The notes beneath the pieces were generated by a model, which worked only from the letters and a program-made list of their open reading frames with translations, was not told the origin of the DNA and searched no databases. Below, one piece after another: positions 17,601 through 30,724 of a stretch of DNA of 64,000 nt. Numbering within the stretch: the first letter of the stretch is position 1; each line of letters opens with the position of its first letter. Origin of the DNA: Cryobacterium algoricola (GTDB lineage Bacteria; Actinomycetota; Actinomycetes; Actinomycetales; Microbacteriaceae); contig NZ_SOFG01000004.1 of NCBI RefSeq assembly GCF_004402485.1, positions 248,001 to 312,000 of the forward strand, in the 5' to 3' direction. Both the position numbers and the translations under genes were made by a program.

Positions 17601-18271
17601 ATCAGCATGGTGCCGGTGGTCTCCACGGTCACCTCGACGAAGATCGGCAGGCGGATGCCGGTCTCCGCGATCGCCTGCTTGCAGCCGTTCACCGCGGACT
17701 TGGTCTGCAGCAGGTCCTGGGAGGTCTCGATCAGGAAGGCATCGGCGCCTCCCCGGATCAGGCCGACTGCCTGATCTGCGAAGGTGGCCTTGAGGTTCGC
17801 GTACGTCGTGTGGCCGAGGCTCGGGAGCTTGGTTCCCGGCCCCATCGAGCCGAGCACCCAGCGCACGCGGCCGTCGCGGGCCTCGTAGTCCTCGACACTC
17901 TTCCGGGCGATGGCCGCGCCGAGCCTGGCGAGTTCCTCGATGCGGTCCTCGATGTCGTAGTCGGAGAGGTTCGACCAGTTGGCTCCGAAGGTGTTGCTTT
18001 CGACGGCGTCGATGCCGGTGTCGAGGTACGCGCCGTGGATCGCCTCGATCATGTCGGGGCGGCTGACGTTCAGGATCTCGTTGCAGCCCTCGAGCTGCTG
18101 GTAGTCGTCCAGGGTGGGGTTGTGCTCCTGGAGCATCGTCCCCATCGCGCCGTCGGCGATGACGACCCGTTCCCGCATCGTGTCGAGCAGGGCCTGCGAC
18201 CGGGCCGGGCGCACCGCATCCGCGAATTCGGGGGGCTGCACGGCATCGGATTTCACTGTCAGTTCACTCAC
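14642..18271 (-). CDS. metH: Cobalamin-dependent methionine synthase
   Basis: A 1209-residue full-length enzyme that moves the methyl of methyltetrahydrofolate to homocysteine through methylcobalamin. Order of domains: homocysteine domain with zinc Cys (GLNCATG, then GGCCGTT near 312), pterin domain (FLAIGERTNANGSRAFRDA, about 340-620), cobalamin domain with DVHDIGKNLVDII (about 764; His is the lower cobalt ligand), and an AdoMet reactivation domain to the end. The GTG start overlaps the nnrE stop by 4 nt (GTGA). It is convergent with the ECF operon, and the two final stops overlap. It needs B12 from uptake or synthesis not encoded here. Confidence 0.97.
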   Translation of the reverse strand: MSELTVKSDAVQPPEFADAVRPARSQALLDTMRERVVIADGAMGTMLQEHNPTLDDYQQLEGCNEILNVSRPDMIEAIHGAYLDTGIDAVESNTFGANWSNLSDYDIEDRIEELARLGAAIARKSVEDYEARDGRVRWVLGSMGPGTKLPSLGHTTYANLKATFADQAVGLIRGGADAFLIETSQDLLQTKSAVNGCKQAIAETGIRLPIFVEVTVETTGTMLMGSEIGAALTALEPLGIDAIGLNCATGPTEMSEHLRHLSRYSHVPVMCMPNAGLPMLTATGASYPLTPDQLATAHEQFVKEFGLGLVGGCCGTTPAHMKAVVDRLRGAAVSVRAIEEDAGVASLYQHVSFDQDSAFLAIGERTNANGSRAFRDAMLEERWDDCVDIARAQVRDGAHLLDVCIDYVGRDGVADIRQVVSRLASASTLPLVVDSTEPAVLQAGMELIGGRPVVNSVNFEDGEGPGSRFGRIMPLVKEHGAAVIALTIDEEGQARTAEHKVRIATRLVETLVNDWGMRVEDIIVDALTFPIATGQEETRRDGIETIEAIRQIKAKYPGIHTTLGVSNVSFGLNPAARSVLNSVFLHEATAAGLDSAIVNSAKIVPLASVPDDRRKVALDLVWDRREYDVDGNLTYDPLAALLDLFAGVDSAALKDERAAELASLPVGERLERRIIDGEAKGLEADLDLARAGGMSALDIVNVHLLAGMQIVGARFGSGEMQLPFVLQSAEVMKAAVALLEPHMEKSEAAGKGTMVLATVRGDVHDIGKNLVDIILTNNGYDVVNIGIKKTINEIIAAAEEHNADVIGMSGLLVKSTVVMKENLLELNNRGLATKWPVILGGAALTRAYVEEDLAGLFEGQVRYARDAFEGLKLMEPLVAIARGADPASVGLPPLKQRIHKRSLLTVTEPDAMPVRSDVAADNPVPTPPFWGTRIVKGVALAEYSAFLDERATFMGQWGLKPSRAEDGASYQELVDTEGRPKLRYWLDRILAEGMLDASVAYGYFPAYSEGNDLVVLHHGDDPDGTLGTPGLLAPDGGSGGPVGTERLRFSFPRQRRDRHLCLADFVRPRESGQIDVVALQLVTAGANVDSVTAKLFAANKYRDYLELNGLTMQLTESLAEYWHARVRAELGLGAEDPADVAGMFKLEYRGARFSLGYPACPEMEDRRKVVELLRPERMGVVLSEELQLHPEQSTDAFVFHHPEAKYFSV

Positions 18272-18999
18272 CCGTCTAGATTAGCGGCGCGGTCCCTGGC
18301 CGCGATTCGTTCGAGCTCAGGTGCGATTCCGATATCGGCGACGACGACCCGCCCGGCCAGCCCGGCGGCCGGCCGGCGGAGCAGCCCCGGTTTGCAGCCG
18401 CCGAAGGTCACCGTCACCGTCGCGGGCAGCACCGTCGGATCCGGCACGGCACCGTCGTCCACGCCGACGCCGCTCGGCAGGTCGACGGCGACGACGACCG
18501 GCTCCCTGCCCGTTCCGTCAGACGCCTGCGCGGCACCGGGGTGCAGCACGGCCAGGATCGCAGCCACGACCTCCCTGGCCCTACCGCGCAGCGCTGGGTC
18601 CGTGCTCGTGCCCGTTCCGAGGATGCCGTCGAGGATCACGTCGCACGACGCCGCTGCCCGCGCGACAACAGCAGGCGACTCCTCCGGACCGAGCACCCGC
18701 GCACCGGCCGCCACCGCGGCGGCGAGGCCCTCCTCGTGCATCCTCCGCGCGGTCGGCGCCACGGTGACCCGGACACCCTCCGCCGCGAGCGTCGCGGCCG
18801 CGAAGAGCGCATCTCCCCCGTTGTTTCCCGGTCCCGCGAGGACGAGTATCCCGGCGCCGCGCACCGTGCCCCGGCGCGCCACGAGCAACGCCGCCGTCTC
18901 CGCGGCCAGCGCGGCCGATGCCCGCTGCATCAGTGGAATCCCGTCGGCGAGGTACGGCTGCTCTGCCTCGCGCTGCTGGGCAGCCGTGTACGTCTTCAT
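18268..18999 (-). CDS. nnrE: NAD(P)H-hydrate epimerase (YjeF_N domain)
   Basis: A 243-residue cytoplasmic protein of the YjeF N-terminal family. Visible motifs are GPGNNGGDALFAA (about 55-67), ILDGILGTG (about 126) and VAVDLPSGVGVDDG. The family converts (R)-NAD(P)HX to the S form so that the dehydratase can repair it. Unlike bifunctional Nnr, the kinase-like dehydratase domain is absent and must be encoded elsewhere. It overlaps metH by 4 nt, an unusual operon partner. A TAATCT hexamer lies 6 nt before its ATG. Confidence 0.9.
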   Translation of the reverse strand: MKTYTAAQQREAEQPYLADGIPLMQRASAALAAETAALLVARRGTVRGAGILVLAGPGNNGGDALFAAATLAAEGVRVTVAPTARRMHEEGLAAAVAAGARVLGPEESPAVVARAAASCDVILDGILGTGTSTDPALRGRAREVVAAILAVLHPGAAQASDGTGREPVVVAVDLPSGVGVDDGAVPDPTVLPATVTVTFGGCKPGLLRRPAAGLAGRVVVADIGIAPELERIAARDRAANLDG

Positions 19000-19005
19000 G
19001 TCGCC

Positions 19006-19011
19006 AGATTA
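19006..19011 (-). promoter_or_regulatory. Candidate -10 (TAATCT) before nnrE
   Basis: On the minus strand TAATCT is followed by 6 nt and the nnrE ATG (18999), with no ribosome binding site between. This fits a leaderless nnrE-metH mRNA. Confidence 0.4.
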
Positions 19012-19078
19012 CGTCTGACCCCACCGACTCCGCTGCGGCGACCGTCCGTGCCACGCCATCGTGGTCAAATGGTCAGTG

Positions 19079-19867
19079 ATGAACACGAACACCCGAATAG
19101 CGCCGCCCCACCGCTTCGTCTACTCCCCTGACGGGGTCAACCTCGCGACCTACGAATTCGGCGATCCGGCCGACCCGACCGTTCTCGCCGTCCACGGTTT
19201 CGCGTCGAGCGCGGTGGCGAACTGGCACGCGACCGGCTGGACTAGGGATCTCCTGCGCGCCGGATTCCACGTGATCGCGATCGACCAACGCGGCCACGGC
19301 CTGAGCGACAAGCCGCACTCCCCGTCCGCGTACACGATGGACACTCTCGTCGCCGACGTGCAACAGGTGCTCGACGCCTACCTGCTCGACGAGGTCGCGT
19401 ACGCGGGCTACTCGCTGGGAGCGCGGGTCGGCTGGCAGGCGGCGAGAGAGCTCGAGGGCCGGGTGACGCGCGCGGTGCTCGGCGGCATTCCTGACGGTGA
19501 CCCGCTCACCCGCTTCCAGGTCGCCGACGCCCGGGCGCACATCGAACACGGTACCGAGGTCGGCGACAGGCTCACCGGTGCCTATCTCACCATGGCTCGG
19601 GCGCTGCCGGGCAACGACCTCGAGGCGCTCGTCGCGCTCGTCGAGGGGATGCGCGGCGGTCCCCAGCCGGGCCCCGACAATGCCCCGTCGCAACCGCTGC
19701 TGTTCGCCACCGGCAGCGAGGATCGCATCCTCGTGGCGTCACGGGCACTCGCGGAGGCCACGCCGGCCGGGTCCTTCTTCGAGATCCCTGGCCGCAACCA
19801 CTTCAACGCCCCGACTTCCCGGGCCTTCCGCGACGCGGCCATCGCGTTCCTGGGTGCGACGGACTGA
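19079..19867 (+). CDS. Alpha/beta hydrolase
   Basis: A 262-residue cytoplasmic hydrolase. VLAVHGFASS gives the oxyanion-hole segment, GYSLGAR the nucleophile elbow with Ser, and RNHFNAP near the C-terminus the catalytic His. IDQRGHGLSDKP is the usual strand-4 motif. The substrate is unknown. The ATG at 19079 was chosen; an in-frame GTG at 19061 would add six residues, and neither has a clear ribosome binding site. It is transcribed alone, divergent from nnrE-metH, and ends at a strong hairpin. Confidence 0.9.
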   Translation: MNTNTRIAPPHRFVYSPDGVNLATYEFGDPADPTVLAVHGFASSAVANWHATGWTRDLLRAGFHVIAIDQRGHGLSDKPHSPSAYTMDTLVADVQQVLDAYLLDEVAYAGYSLGARVGWQAARELEGRVTRAVLGGIPDGDPLTRFQVADARAHIEHGTEVGDRLTGAYLTMARALPGNDLEALVALVEGMRGGPQPGPDNAPSQPLLFATGSEDRILVASRALAEATPAGSFFEIPGRNHFNAPTSRAFRDAAIAFLGATD

Positions 19868-19885
19868 TCCCGCCCGGACACAGGA

Positions 19886-19920
19886 AAAGCCCCGCCGACC
19901 GAAACGGTCGACGGGGCTTT
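19886..19920. terminator. Bidirectional Rho-independent terminator
   Basis: A 16-bp stem (AAAGCCCCGCCGACCG with its partner, one C-A mismatch) around a 3-nt AAA loop, flanked by A on the left and T on the right. It sits between the convergent hydrolase and pyk stops and can terminate both strands. Confidence 0.9.
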
Positions 19921-19933
19921 CCTTCCAACGGGA

Positions 19934-21379
19934 CTACTGCTTGACGTATGCCGGAGCAACCTCGTTGTGGGCGTCGCCGATGCGGTGCACCCGGATGTCG
20001 TTCGTCGAGCCGGCGATTCCGGGAGGGGAACCGCTGATGACGACGACCTTGTCACCGAGCTGGGCCAAGCCCTGGCCGAGCAGGATGTCGTCGACCTGGC
20101 CGAACATGGAGTCCGTGTGCGTGACCCGGTCCACGAGGTACGTCTGCACGCCCCAGGTGAGCGCGAGGCGGCGGCGGATGCCGGGCTCAGGCGTGAAGGC
20201 GAGCATCGGGATCTTCGACCGCAGGCGAGACATCCGGCGGGCGGAGTCTCCGGATTCGGTGAAGATGCAGAGGAACTTCGCGTCGACGAATTCCGCGACC
20301 TCGATCGCGGCGAGGGTGATCGCCCCGCCCTGGGTGCGCGGCTTGTTCGTGAGCGGCGCGATGCGCTCCAGGCCGTGGTCTTCGGTGGATGCGACGATCC
20401 GCGCCATGGTCTGAACCGTGACGACAGGGTATTCGCCGACGCTGGTCTCGCCGCTGAGCATGACCGCGTCCGCGCCGTCGAGGACGGCGTTTGCGACGTC
20501 GGACGTTTCCGCGCGCGTCGGGACCGGGCTGTGGATCATCGATTCGAGCATCTGCGTTGCGACGATAACCGGCTTGGCCATCCGGCGAGCGAGCTCGACG
20601 GCGTGCTTCTGCACGATCGGCACGGCCTCGAGCGGAAGCTCGACGCCGAGGTCGCCACGGGCGACCATGATCGAGTCGAAGGCATCGATGATCTCTTCGA
20701 GGTGCTCGACGGCCTGCGGCTTCTCGATCTTGGCGATGACGGGGACCTTGCGGCCCTCCTCTGCCATGATCTCGTGCACGCGGGTGATGTCGGCCGCGTC
20801 GCGCACGAAGGAGAGGGCGATCAGGTCGGTACCGAGGCGGAGGCCCCAGCGCAGGTCTGCTTCGTCCTTCTCGGACAGTGCGGGAACGTTGACGGCAACA
20901 CCGGGCAGGTTGATGCCCTTGTTGTTCGAGACCGGGCCTGCGACGATGACGCGGGTCGTGACGAGGACGCCATCGGTTGCGACGACCTCGACCTTGACCT
21001 TGCCGTCGTCGATCAGCAGGAAGTCGCCGGGCTTGACGTCCATGGGCAGGCCCTTGTACGTGGTGCCGCAGATTTCTTTCGTGCCGAGGATCTCGTCCGT
21101 GGTGATCTTAAAGATGTCGCCGACGGCCAGTTCATAAGGGCCGCCCTCGAACTTGCCGAGCCGGATCTTCGGGCCCTGCAGGTCGACCAGGACGGCAACC
21201 GCACGACCGGAATCATTCGCTGCCTTGCGGATGTTCGCGTAGACGGCCTCGTGCACGGTGTAGTCACCATGGCTCAGGTTCATCCGGCAAACATCGACAC
21301 CCGCGTCGATCAGGGCTCGAATTTGATCGTAACTGGCGGCTGCCGGCCCGAGGGTAGCGACAATTTTGGCGCGTCTCAT
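19934..21379 (-). CDS. pyk: Pyruvate kinase
   Basis: A 481-residue glycolytic enzyme converting phosphoenolpyruvate and ADP to pyruvate and ATP. MRRAKIVATLGPA at the start, CRMNLSHGDY, IAKIEKPQAVEHL and the active-site MVARGDLGVELP are all present, and the C-terminal allosteric domain is complete. It is the last gene of the long minus-strand block, 107 bp after gltD, so it may have its own promoter. A GGAG about 10 nt before the ATG is the likely ribosome binding site. Confidence 0.97.
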   Translation of the reverse strand: MRRAKIVATLGPAAASYDQIRALIDAGVDVCRMNLSHGDYTVHEAVYANIRKAANDSGRAVAVLVDLQGPKIRLGKFEGGPYELAVGDIFKITTDEILGTKEICGTTYKGLPMDVKPGDFLLIDDGKVKVEVVATDGVLVTTRVIVAGPVSNNKGINLPGVAVNVPALSEKDEADLRWGLRLGTDLIALSFVRDAADITRVHEIMAEEGRKVPVIAKIEKPQAVEHLEEIIDAFDSIMVARGDLGVELPLEAVPIVQKHAVELARRMAKPVIVATQMLESMIHSPVPTRAETSDVANAVLDGADAVMLSGETSVGEYPVVTVQTMARIVASTEDHGLERIAPLTNKPRTQGGAITLAAIEVAEFVDAKFLCIFTESGDSARRMSRLRSKIPMLAFTPEPGIRRRLALTWGVQTYLVDRVTHTDSMFGQVDDILLGQGLAQLGDKVVVISGSPPGIAGSTNDIRVHRIGDAHNEVAPAYVKQ

Positions 21380-21486
21380 TCTGAAAGTGCTCCGTTTTCC
21401 GCGCCGGGTAGGCGCATTCTTGATCTGTGGTTCTGGAGGCCGCTTGGTAGGCGTCCTCCGGCTAATCGCTCACTTCGCAGGGACCG
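21380..21486 (-). promoter_or_regulatory. gltD-pyk intergenic leader with hairpin
   Basis: The 107-bp gap contains a perfect 5-bp hairpin (21401-21415, GCGCC, 5-nt loop, GGCGC) close to the pyk start and a longer GC-rich imperfect hairpin further upstream. These could be a gltD terminator or part of a pyk 5' leader. I cannot choose between them. Confidence 0.3.
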
Positions 21487-22936
<1,450 letters not shown>

Positions 22937-22944
<8 letters not shown>

Positions 22945-25900
22945 TGGTAACCTCCAGGATGCGGTTCCAGACGACGTCGCCGTCGGGGTCGAGACCCTCG
23001 GCGACGGCGCTCTGCCTGGTCGCCAGGACGGCGGCGTAGTCCCGCGGCAGCACCTTGACGAAAGTGGACATGGTTGTTTCGAGATCGGACAGGAGAGCCG
23101 CGGCGAGCACGGAATCCGTCTGGTCTCGGTGCTGCTCGAGGAGATCGCTGACGATCTCCCTGTCGGCGCTGCCGAGCGGGAGGAGCGTGAGCTCCCCGGA
23201 CTCGAGCGCCTGGCTGTTGACGTCCTCCGTGCGGAGTCCGTAGACATACGCGGTTCCGCCGCTCATTCCCGCACCGAGGTTTCGCCCGGTCTGGCCGAGG
23301 ATCAGGGCGAGCCCGCCCGTCATGTATTCGAGGGCGTGGTCGCCGACTCCTTCGACGACCGCGGTCGCTCCGGAGTTGCGCACCAGGAACCGTTCTCCGA
23401 CGATGCCACGGATGAACATGCTGCCCTGGGTGGCGCCGTAGCCGATCACGTTGCCGGCGATGACGTTCTCTTCGGCGGAGAAGATGCTCGAGCGATCGGG
23501 GCGGACCACGATCTGACCGCCGGACAGGCCCTTGCCGACGTAGTCGTTCGAGTCGCCCTCGAGCCTGAGGGTGATCCCGCCGGGCAGGAAGGCCCCGAAG
23601 GACTGTCCGGCCGAACCGGTGAGCGTCACGTCGATCGAGCCGGCGGGCAGTCCGTTCTCACCGTGCCGGATCGTCACCTCGTGGCCGAGCATCGTGCCAA
23701 CGGCCCGTTCAGTGTTGCGGATCGGCAGGGCGATTTCGACGCGACCTCCGTGTTCGAGCACGCTTCCGGCGCGCCGGATGAGCTCGTTGTCGAAGTGCTT
23801 GTCGAGTTCGTGTTCCTGCGGCCGGCCGGACTGTCTCGGTTCGGAGTCGGGGAAGTCCGGGCCGTCGAGGATCGGCGCGAGGTCGAGGCCCGCTGTCTTC
23901 CAGTGTTCGAGCGCGCCGTCGACGTCGAGGATCTCGTGGTGGCCGACGGCCTCCTGGAGGCTGCGGAAGCCGAGTTCGGCGAGGTACTCGCGCACCTCCT
24001 GGGCGATGAACTCGAAGAAGTTCACGACGTGGTCCGCCTTGCCGGTGAACCGCTTCCGCAGTTCGGGGTTCTGGGTGGCGACGCCGACCGGACAGGTGTC
24101 GAGGTGACAGACCCGCATCATGACGCAGCCCTCGACGATCAGGGGCGCGGTCGCGAAGCCGAACTCCTCCGCTCCGAGCAGTGCGCCGATGATGACGTCC
24201 CTGCCGGTCTTGAGCTGGCCGTCGACCTGCAGGACGACACGGTCACGCAGACCGTTGAGCATCAGGGTCTGCTGGGTCTCCGCGAGTCCGAGCTCCCAGG
24301 GCGTCCCCGCGTGCTTGAGCGAGTTGAGCGGGCTCGCCCCGGTGCCGCCGTCGTGGCCTGAGATCAGGATGACGTCGGAGAGCGCCTTGGCGACGCCGGC
24401 GGCGACCGCTCCGATGCCGGACTGGCTCACGAGCTTCGTGTGGATGCGCGCATCCGGGTTCGCCCGTTTGAGGTCGAAGATGAGCTGCTTGAGGTCTTCG
24501 ATCGAGTAGATGTCGTGGTGCGGGGGCGGCGAGATCAGGCCGACGCCCGCCGTGGCGTGCCGGGTCCGCGCGATCCAGGGGTACACCTTGGTCGGCGGCA
24601 GCTGGCCGCCTTCGCCGGGCTTCGCTCCCTGGGCGAGCTTGATCTGGATGTCGTCTGCGTGGGACAGGTACATGCTCGTCACGCCGAACCGCCCGGAGGC
24701 GACCTGCTTGACGGCGCTGCGGCGCTGCGGGTCGATCAGCCGGTCCAGGTCTTCGCCGCCCTCGCCGGTGTTCGACTTGCCGCCGATCCGGTTCATGGCA
24801 ATCGCGAGGGTCTCGTGGGCCTCCGGGGAGATCGAGCCGTAGCTCATCGCACCGGTCGCGAAGCGCGTGACGATCGACGCGACCGATTCGACCTCGTCGA
24901 GGGGCACGGGGTGCCGTTTGTGCTTGTCGAAGGTGAACATGCCGCGGAGGGTCATGAGGCTCTCGGCCTGATCGTCGATGAGCTTGGTGTACTCGCGGAA
25001 GATGTCGTACCGGCCGGTCCGGGTCGCGTGCTGCAGCCGGAAGATCGTCTCCGGATTGAACAGGTGCGGGGAGCCGTCGCGGCGCCACTGGTACTCGCCG
25101 CCGGTGCTCAGGCGTTCGTGCGCGGTGACTGCTGCGTCTTCCGGGTAGGCGGAGGCGTGCCTCGCTTCGTTCTCCGCGGCGATCACGTCGATGCCGATGC
25201 CGCCGAGCTTGCTCGTCGTGCCGGTGAAGTACTGCGCGACGAAGCCCTGGCTGAGGCCGACGGCCTCGAAAGTCTGAGCGCCGGCATAGGACGAGACCGT
25301 CGAGATGCCCATCTTGGACATGATCTTGAGCACGCCCTTGCCGAGGGCCTTGATGACGTTGCGGACGGCCTTCTCCGGTGAGACGTTCGTGATGTACCCG
25401 CTGCGGACCAGGTCCTCGCAGGTCTCCATCGCGAGGTAGGGGTTGACCGCTGAGGCGCCGTAGCCGATCAGGAGCGCGACGTGGTGCACCTCGCGCACGT
25501 CGCCGGCCTCGACGACGATGCCGACCTTCATCCGGTTCTCCGTGCGGATCAGGTGGTGGTGCACGGCCGCGATCATCAGGAGCGACGGGATCGGCGCCAT
25601 GTCCTTGTTGGAATCACGGTCGGAGAGCACGATGAAGCGGGCTCCGGCCTCGATCGCGTCGTCGACCTCGAGGCACATCGCGTCGATGCGGTCGGCGAGG
25701 GCGTCGGGGCCCTCGTCGAAACGGTACAGTCCGCGGATCGTCGACGTCGTCCGGCTGCCGGGGGCAGGGTCGATGTGCTGGATCTTGGCGAGTTCGTCGT
25801 TGTCGATGACCGGGAAGTCCAGGACCACCTGGCGGGCGTGCTCCGGCCCGACGGACAGGAGGTTCCGTTCCGGCCCGAGGCCGAGTTTGAGGGACGTGAC

Positions 25901-27514
25901 GACCTCCTCGCGGATCGAGTCGAGGGGCGGGTTGGTCACCTGGGCGAACTGCTGGGTGAAGTAGTCGAAGATCAGCCGGGGCCGGTCGCTCAGCACGGCA
26001 ATCGGGGTGTCGCTGCCCATGGCGCCGAGGGGTTCGCCTCCGGTGCGCGCCATCGGCGCGAGCAGGATGCGGACTTCTTCTTCGGTGTAGCCGAAGGTGC
26101 GCTGGCGGCGTACGACGGATGCCGGCGGGTGCACGATGTGCTCGCGCTCGGGGAGGTCCTTGAGGTTGATCCGGCCGGCGTCGAGCCAGTCCCCCCACGG
26201 TTCCATCGCGGCGAGTTCCGCCTTGATCTCGTCGTCCTCGATCAGTCGACCCTCGACGGTGTCGACGAGGAACATCTTGCCGGGGCGGAGCCGGCCCTTT
26301 CGGACGACCCGGGCGGGGTCGATGTCCAGGACGCCGATCTCGCTCGCGAGCACGACGAGGCCGTCGTCGGTGATCAGGTACCGGCCGGGGCGGAGCCCGT
26401 TGCGGTCGAGGGTCGCGCCGACGAGGGATCCGTCGGTGAAGACGATCGCCGCGGGTCCGTCCCACGGCTCCATGAGCATCGAGTGGTACTCGTAGAACGC
26501 ACGACGTTCCTCGTCGAGCGCGGTCTGGTTCTCCCAGGCCTCCGGCACCATCATCATCACCGCGTGCGGCAGCGAGCGGCCGGACAGGCTGAGCAGTTCG
26601 ACGACCTCGTCGAACGAGGCGGAGTCGCTGCCGCCCGGGGTGACGATCGGCAGCAGCGGGGCCAGGTCGCCGAGCAGTGAGGATTCGAGCTGGGACTGGC
26701 GCGCGCGCATCCAGTTGCGGTTGCCCTGCACCGTGTTGATCTCGCCGTTGTGCGCGATCATCCGGAACGGCTGCGCGAGCGGCCAGGACGGGAAGGTGTT
26801 CGTCGAATACCGGGAGTGCACGAGGGCGAGCTTCGAGACGAAGCGCGGGTCGGACAGGTCCGGGTAGAAGGGCTCGAGCTGGAGGGTCGTGACCATGCCC
26901 TTGTAGACCAGGGTGCGGCAGGAGAGCGACGCGAAGTAGGTCTCGAGTTCCCGCTCGGCGCGCTTCCGCAGCCGGACGGTCTGACGGTCGAGCGCGATGT
27001 CGGCGAGGGGCTCACCGTCGTCGTCCGTGCGTGAGCTGCGGACGAAGAGCTGCTGGATCGCGGGCATCGCAGCCCTGGCCAGGTTCCCGACCTCGTCTGG
27101 ACGCACGGGGACCTCGCGCCAGCCGAGGATCTCGAGGCACTCCTCCTGGGCGATCCGGCCGATCTGGCGTTTGACGGAACTGCGCTCGGTCGGGTCGGTC
27201 GGGAGGAACACGTTGCCGACGGCATACCGCCCGGCGGCGGGGAGCTCGAATTCGACGACCTCGCTCAGGAAGTCGTGCGGGATCTGGGTGATGATGCCTG
27301 CGCCGTCGCCGGTTCCGGCGTCGGAGCCGACGGCTCCGCGGTGTTCGAGGTTGCGGAGCGCGTCGAGGGCGATCGTGATGATGTCGTGCCCGGCGGTTCC
27401 CCGCAGTGTCGCGACCATGGCGAGCCCACAGGCGTCCCGCTCGTCGGCAGGGTTGTACAGCCCCTGGGGCTGGGGAACGGTGCTGAAGCGGGAAAAGAGG
27501 GGTGACTGCGGCAT
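22937..27514 (-). CDS. gltB: Glutamate synthase large subunit
   Basis: About 1525 residues. The start at 27514 has GAGGA at good distance and gives MPQSPLFSR followed by [11 protein letters not shown]. The Cys in DACG becomes the N-terminal nucleophile of the class II amidotransferase after removal of a propeptide of about 30 residues. The central and FMN domains follow, with [10 protein letters not shown] and the 3Fe-4S cluster [15 protein letters not shown]. The C-terminal beta-helix GXXGXXXG repeats are present. With GltD it makes two glutamates from glutamine and 2-oxoglutarate. Confidence 0.97.
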
Positions 27515-27639
27515 GGGACCGTCCTCAGAGGTAGCTGGCAAGTGGGGACGACGCTGGCCCGCGGGGGTGGAGATCATCTGCGTACAGTTGCGCGCCGACC
27601 CGTCGTACCGGGAGGGAGGCGGGAGCCGGGTGTACGGTC

Positions 27640-28623
27640 TCAGGCCTGGAGGCGCGGGTTGCTGGTGCTTGTGGCTGCAACGTCGCCCGATGCGGCGGGT
27701 TCGACGGCCTCATCACCGTGGTCCTCGAAATCCGTATCAAACTCTTCAGATTCTACCTCAGGGACGGGGCGCTTCCACTCCCGACCCTGGCGGTAGACGC
27801 TGACCTCGAGTCCGGGGTGCCTGCGGCCCTGCACCACGATGAGGATGATGCCGAGGACCACGGCGATGATCGCGGCCCAGACGTTGGTGCGGATGCCGAA
27901 GAAGATCTCGCTCGGGTCGATGCGGATCGATTCGAAGAAGGTGCGGCCGAGGCCGTACCAGACCAGGTAGACGCCGAAGGCGCGTCCCCAGCGGAGCGTG
28001 ATCCGGCGTTCGATCACGAGGATCAGGATCACACCGATGGTGTTCCAGATCATCTCGTAGAGGAAGGTCGGGTGGAAGAGGGTTCCGGCGGGAAGCCCGA
28101 CCGGGAACGCCGCGTTCGTCGACGGCACCTCGAGCCCCCAGGGCAGGGTCGTCGGCAGGCCGAAGAGCTCCGTGTTGAACCAGTTGCCGAGGCGTCCCAT
28201 GGCCTGGGCGATCAGCATTCCGGGGGCGAGGGCATCCGCGAAGGACCAGAATTTCACGCCGGAGATCCGGCAGCCGATGTACGCGCCGACGGCCCCGCCG
28301 ATGAGCGCACCGAAGATGGCGTTTCCGCCGTTCCAGATCGCGAAGACTTCCCAGGGGTTCGCACCGGCGAAGAAGTAGTCACCCGGGTGGGTGAGCACGT
28401 GGTACGCCCGGGCGCCGACGATGCCGAGCGGAACGGCCCAGAGGATGATGTCGAGCACCACGCCCGGCTCGGCGCCGCGGTTGCTGAGGCGCCTGCTCGT
28501 CATGACCGTCGCCGCGATGATGCCGGCCAGGATGCACAGCGCGTACGCGTGGATCCGGAACATGCCGAGGTCGAAGTAGCTCCACTCGGGGCCTGGGCTC
28601 GGAATGCTCAGCAGAAAAGACAC
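27640..28623 (-). CDS. lgt: Prolipoprotein diacylglyceryl transferase
   Basis: A 327-residue membrane enzyme that puts diacylglycerol on the lipobox Cys of prolipoproteins. About seven membrane helices are visible. The Lgt signature is [15 protein letters not shown] (about residues 140-154), and [12 protein letters not shown] is the second conserved segment. An acidic C-terminal tail of about 50 residues extends the usual length, as in other actinobacteria. GTG start with AAAGG upstream. It lies between trpA and gltB on the same strand. It would lipidate the two lipoproteins seen at 8973 and 11175. Confidence 0.95.
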   Translation of the reverse strand: MSFLLSIPSPGPEWSYFDLGMFRIHAYALCILAGIIAATVMTSRRLSNRGAEPGVVLDIILWAVPLGIVGARAYHVLTHPGDYFFAGANPWEVFAIWNGGNAIFGALIGGAVGAYIGCRISGVKFWSFADALAPGMLIAQAMGRLGNWFNTELFGLPTTLPWGLEVPSTNAAFPVGLPAGTLFHPTFLYEMIWNTIGVILILVIERRITLRWGRAFGVYLVWYGLGRTFFESIRIDPSEIFFGIRTNVWAAIIAVVLGIILIVVQGRRHPGLEVSVYRQGREWKRPVPEVESEEFDTDFEDHGDEAVEPAASGDVAATSTSNPRLQA

Positions 28624-28679
28624 CTGGGTATTACCTTTCGTAGCGGGGAAGCGTGGGAGCTTGCCTCGGTCAACTTACC

Positions 28680-29509
28680 CTAAACGGCGGCGCGAATCCC
28701 GCTGGCCCCTGCGGCAAGCCGGGCGGCGAGTTCCCCGAGTGCCGGGACTCCCCCGTCGGACAGCGCCTTGACGAGCGCGGAGCCGACAATGGCGCCGTCC
28801 GCGTAGCCGAGGATTTCGCGGACCTGCTCCGGGGTCGAGATTCCGAGGCCGACGCACGCGCTCGTGGCACCGGCGAGCCGAAGCCGGTCGACCAGGATGC
28901 GGGCGGCGGAGTCGACGTCGGAACGCGCTCCGGTGATGCCCATGGTGGAGACGGCGTACACGAAGCCCCGGCTGACCTCGACCGCGTGGGCGAGCCTCGC
29001 GTCGGAGGACGACGGCGCGGCGAGGAAGACCCGGTCGAGGCCGGTGCGGTCGCTCGCTGCGAACCAGTCGGCCGCGTCGTCGGGGATGAGGTCGGGGGTG
29101 ATCAGGCCTGCCCCGCCTGCGGCGAGCAGGTCGTCGGCGAAGCGGTCGACCCCGTACTGCAGGATCGGGTTCCAGTAGGTCATCACGAGGACCGGGGCGT
29201 CGACGCGTGCGGTGATCGCTGCCACCGCCTCGATGCCGTGCCGGAGCCGGAAACCGTTGGCGAGGGCCTGCTGCGTGGCGGCCTGGATCACGGGGCCGTC
29301 CATCACGGGGTCGGAGTACGGCAGTCCGAGCTCGATGATGTCGACGCCGTTCTCCGCGAGGGCAACGGCCGCCTCGATGCTCTCGTCGAGGGTGGGGAAT
29401 CCGACGGGAAGGTAGCCGATCAGGGCTCCGCCGCCCTCTGCCCTGCGCCGGGCGATCGTGGCTTCGACCCTGCTCGTGCGGTTGGGCATTGTTCCAGTCG
29501 TCGTTGCGG

Positions 29510-29513
<4 letters not shown>
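28680..29513 (-). CDS. trpA: Tryptophan synthase alpha subunit
   Basis: A 277-residue subunit that cleaves indole-3-glycerol phosphate to indole. [14 protein letters not shown] is followed by [16 protein letters not shown]; this segment carries the catalytic Glu and Asp pair with GLPYSDP in place of the commoner [20 protein letters not shown] and [14 protein letters not shown] are family motifs. The ATG at 29513 overlaps the trpB stop (ATGA). A later ATG at 29489 is possible. The same frame is open far upstream but there it is only the antisense-free shadow of trpB. Confidence 0.96.
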
Positions 29514-30721
<1,208 letters not shown>

Positions 30722-30724
30722 AGA

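Noticed and set aside
14396..19018. Plus-strand ORF of 1540 aa antisense to metH
   Set aside because: Composition is Arg/Val/Asp-rich as expected for a shadow frame of a GC-rich gene; metH on the other strand is full length with all motifs.
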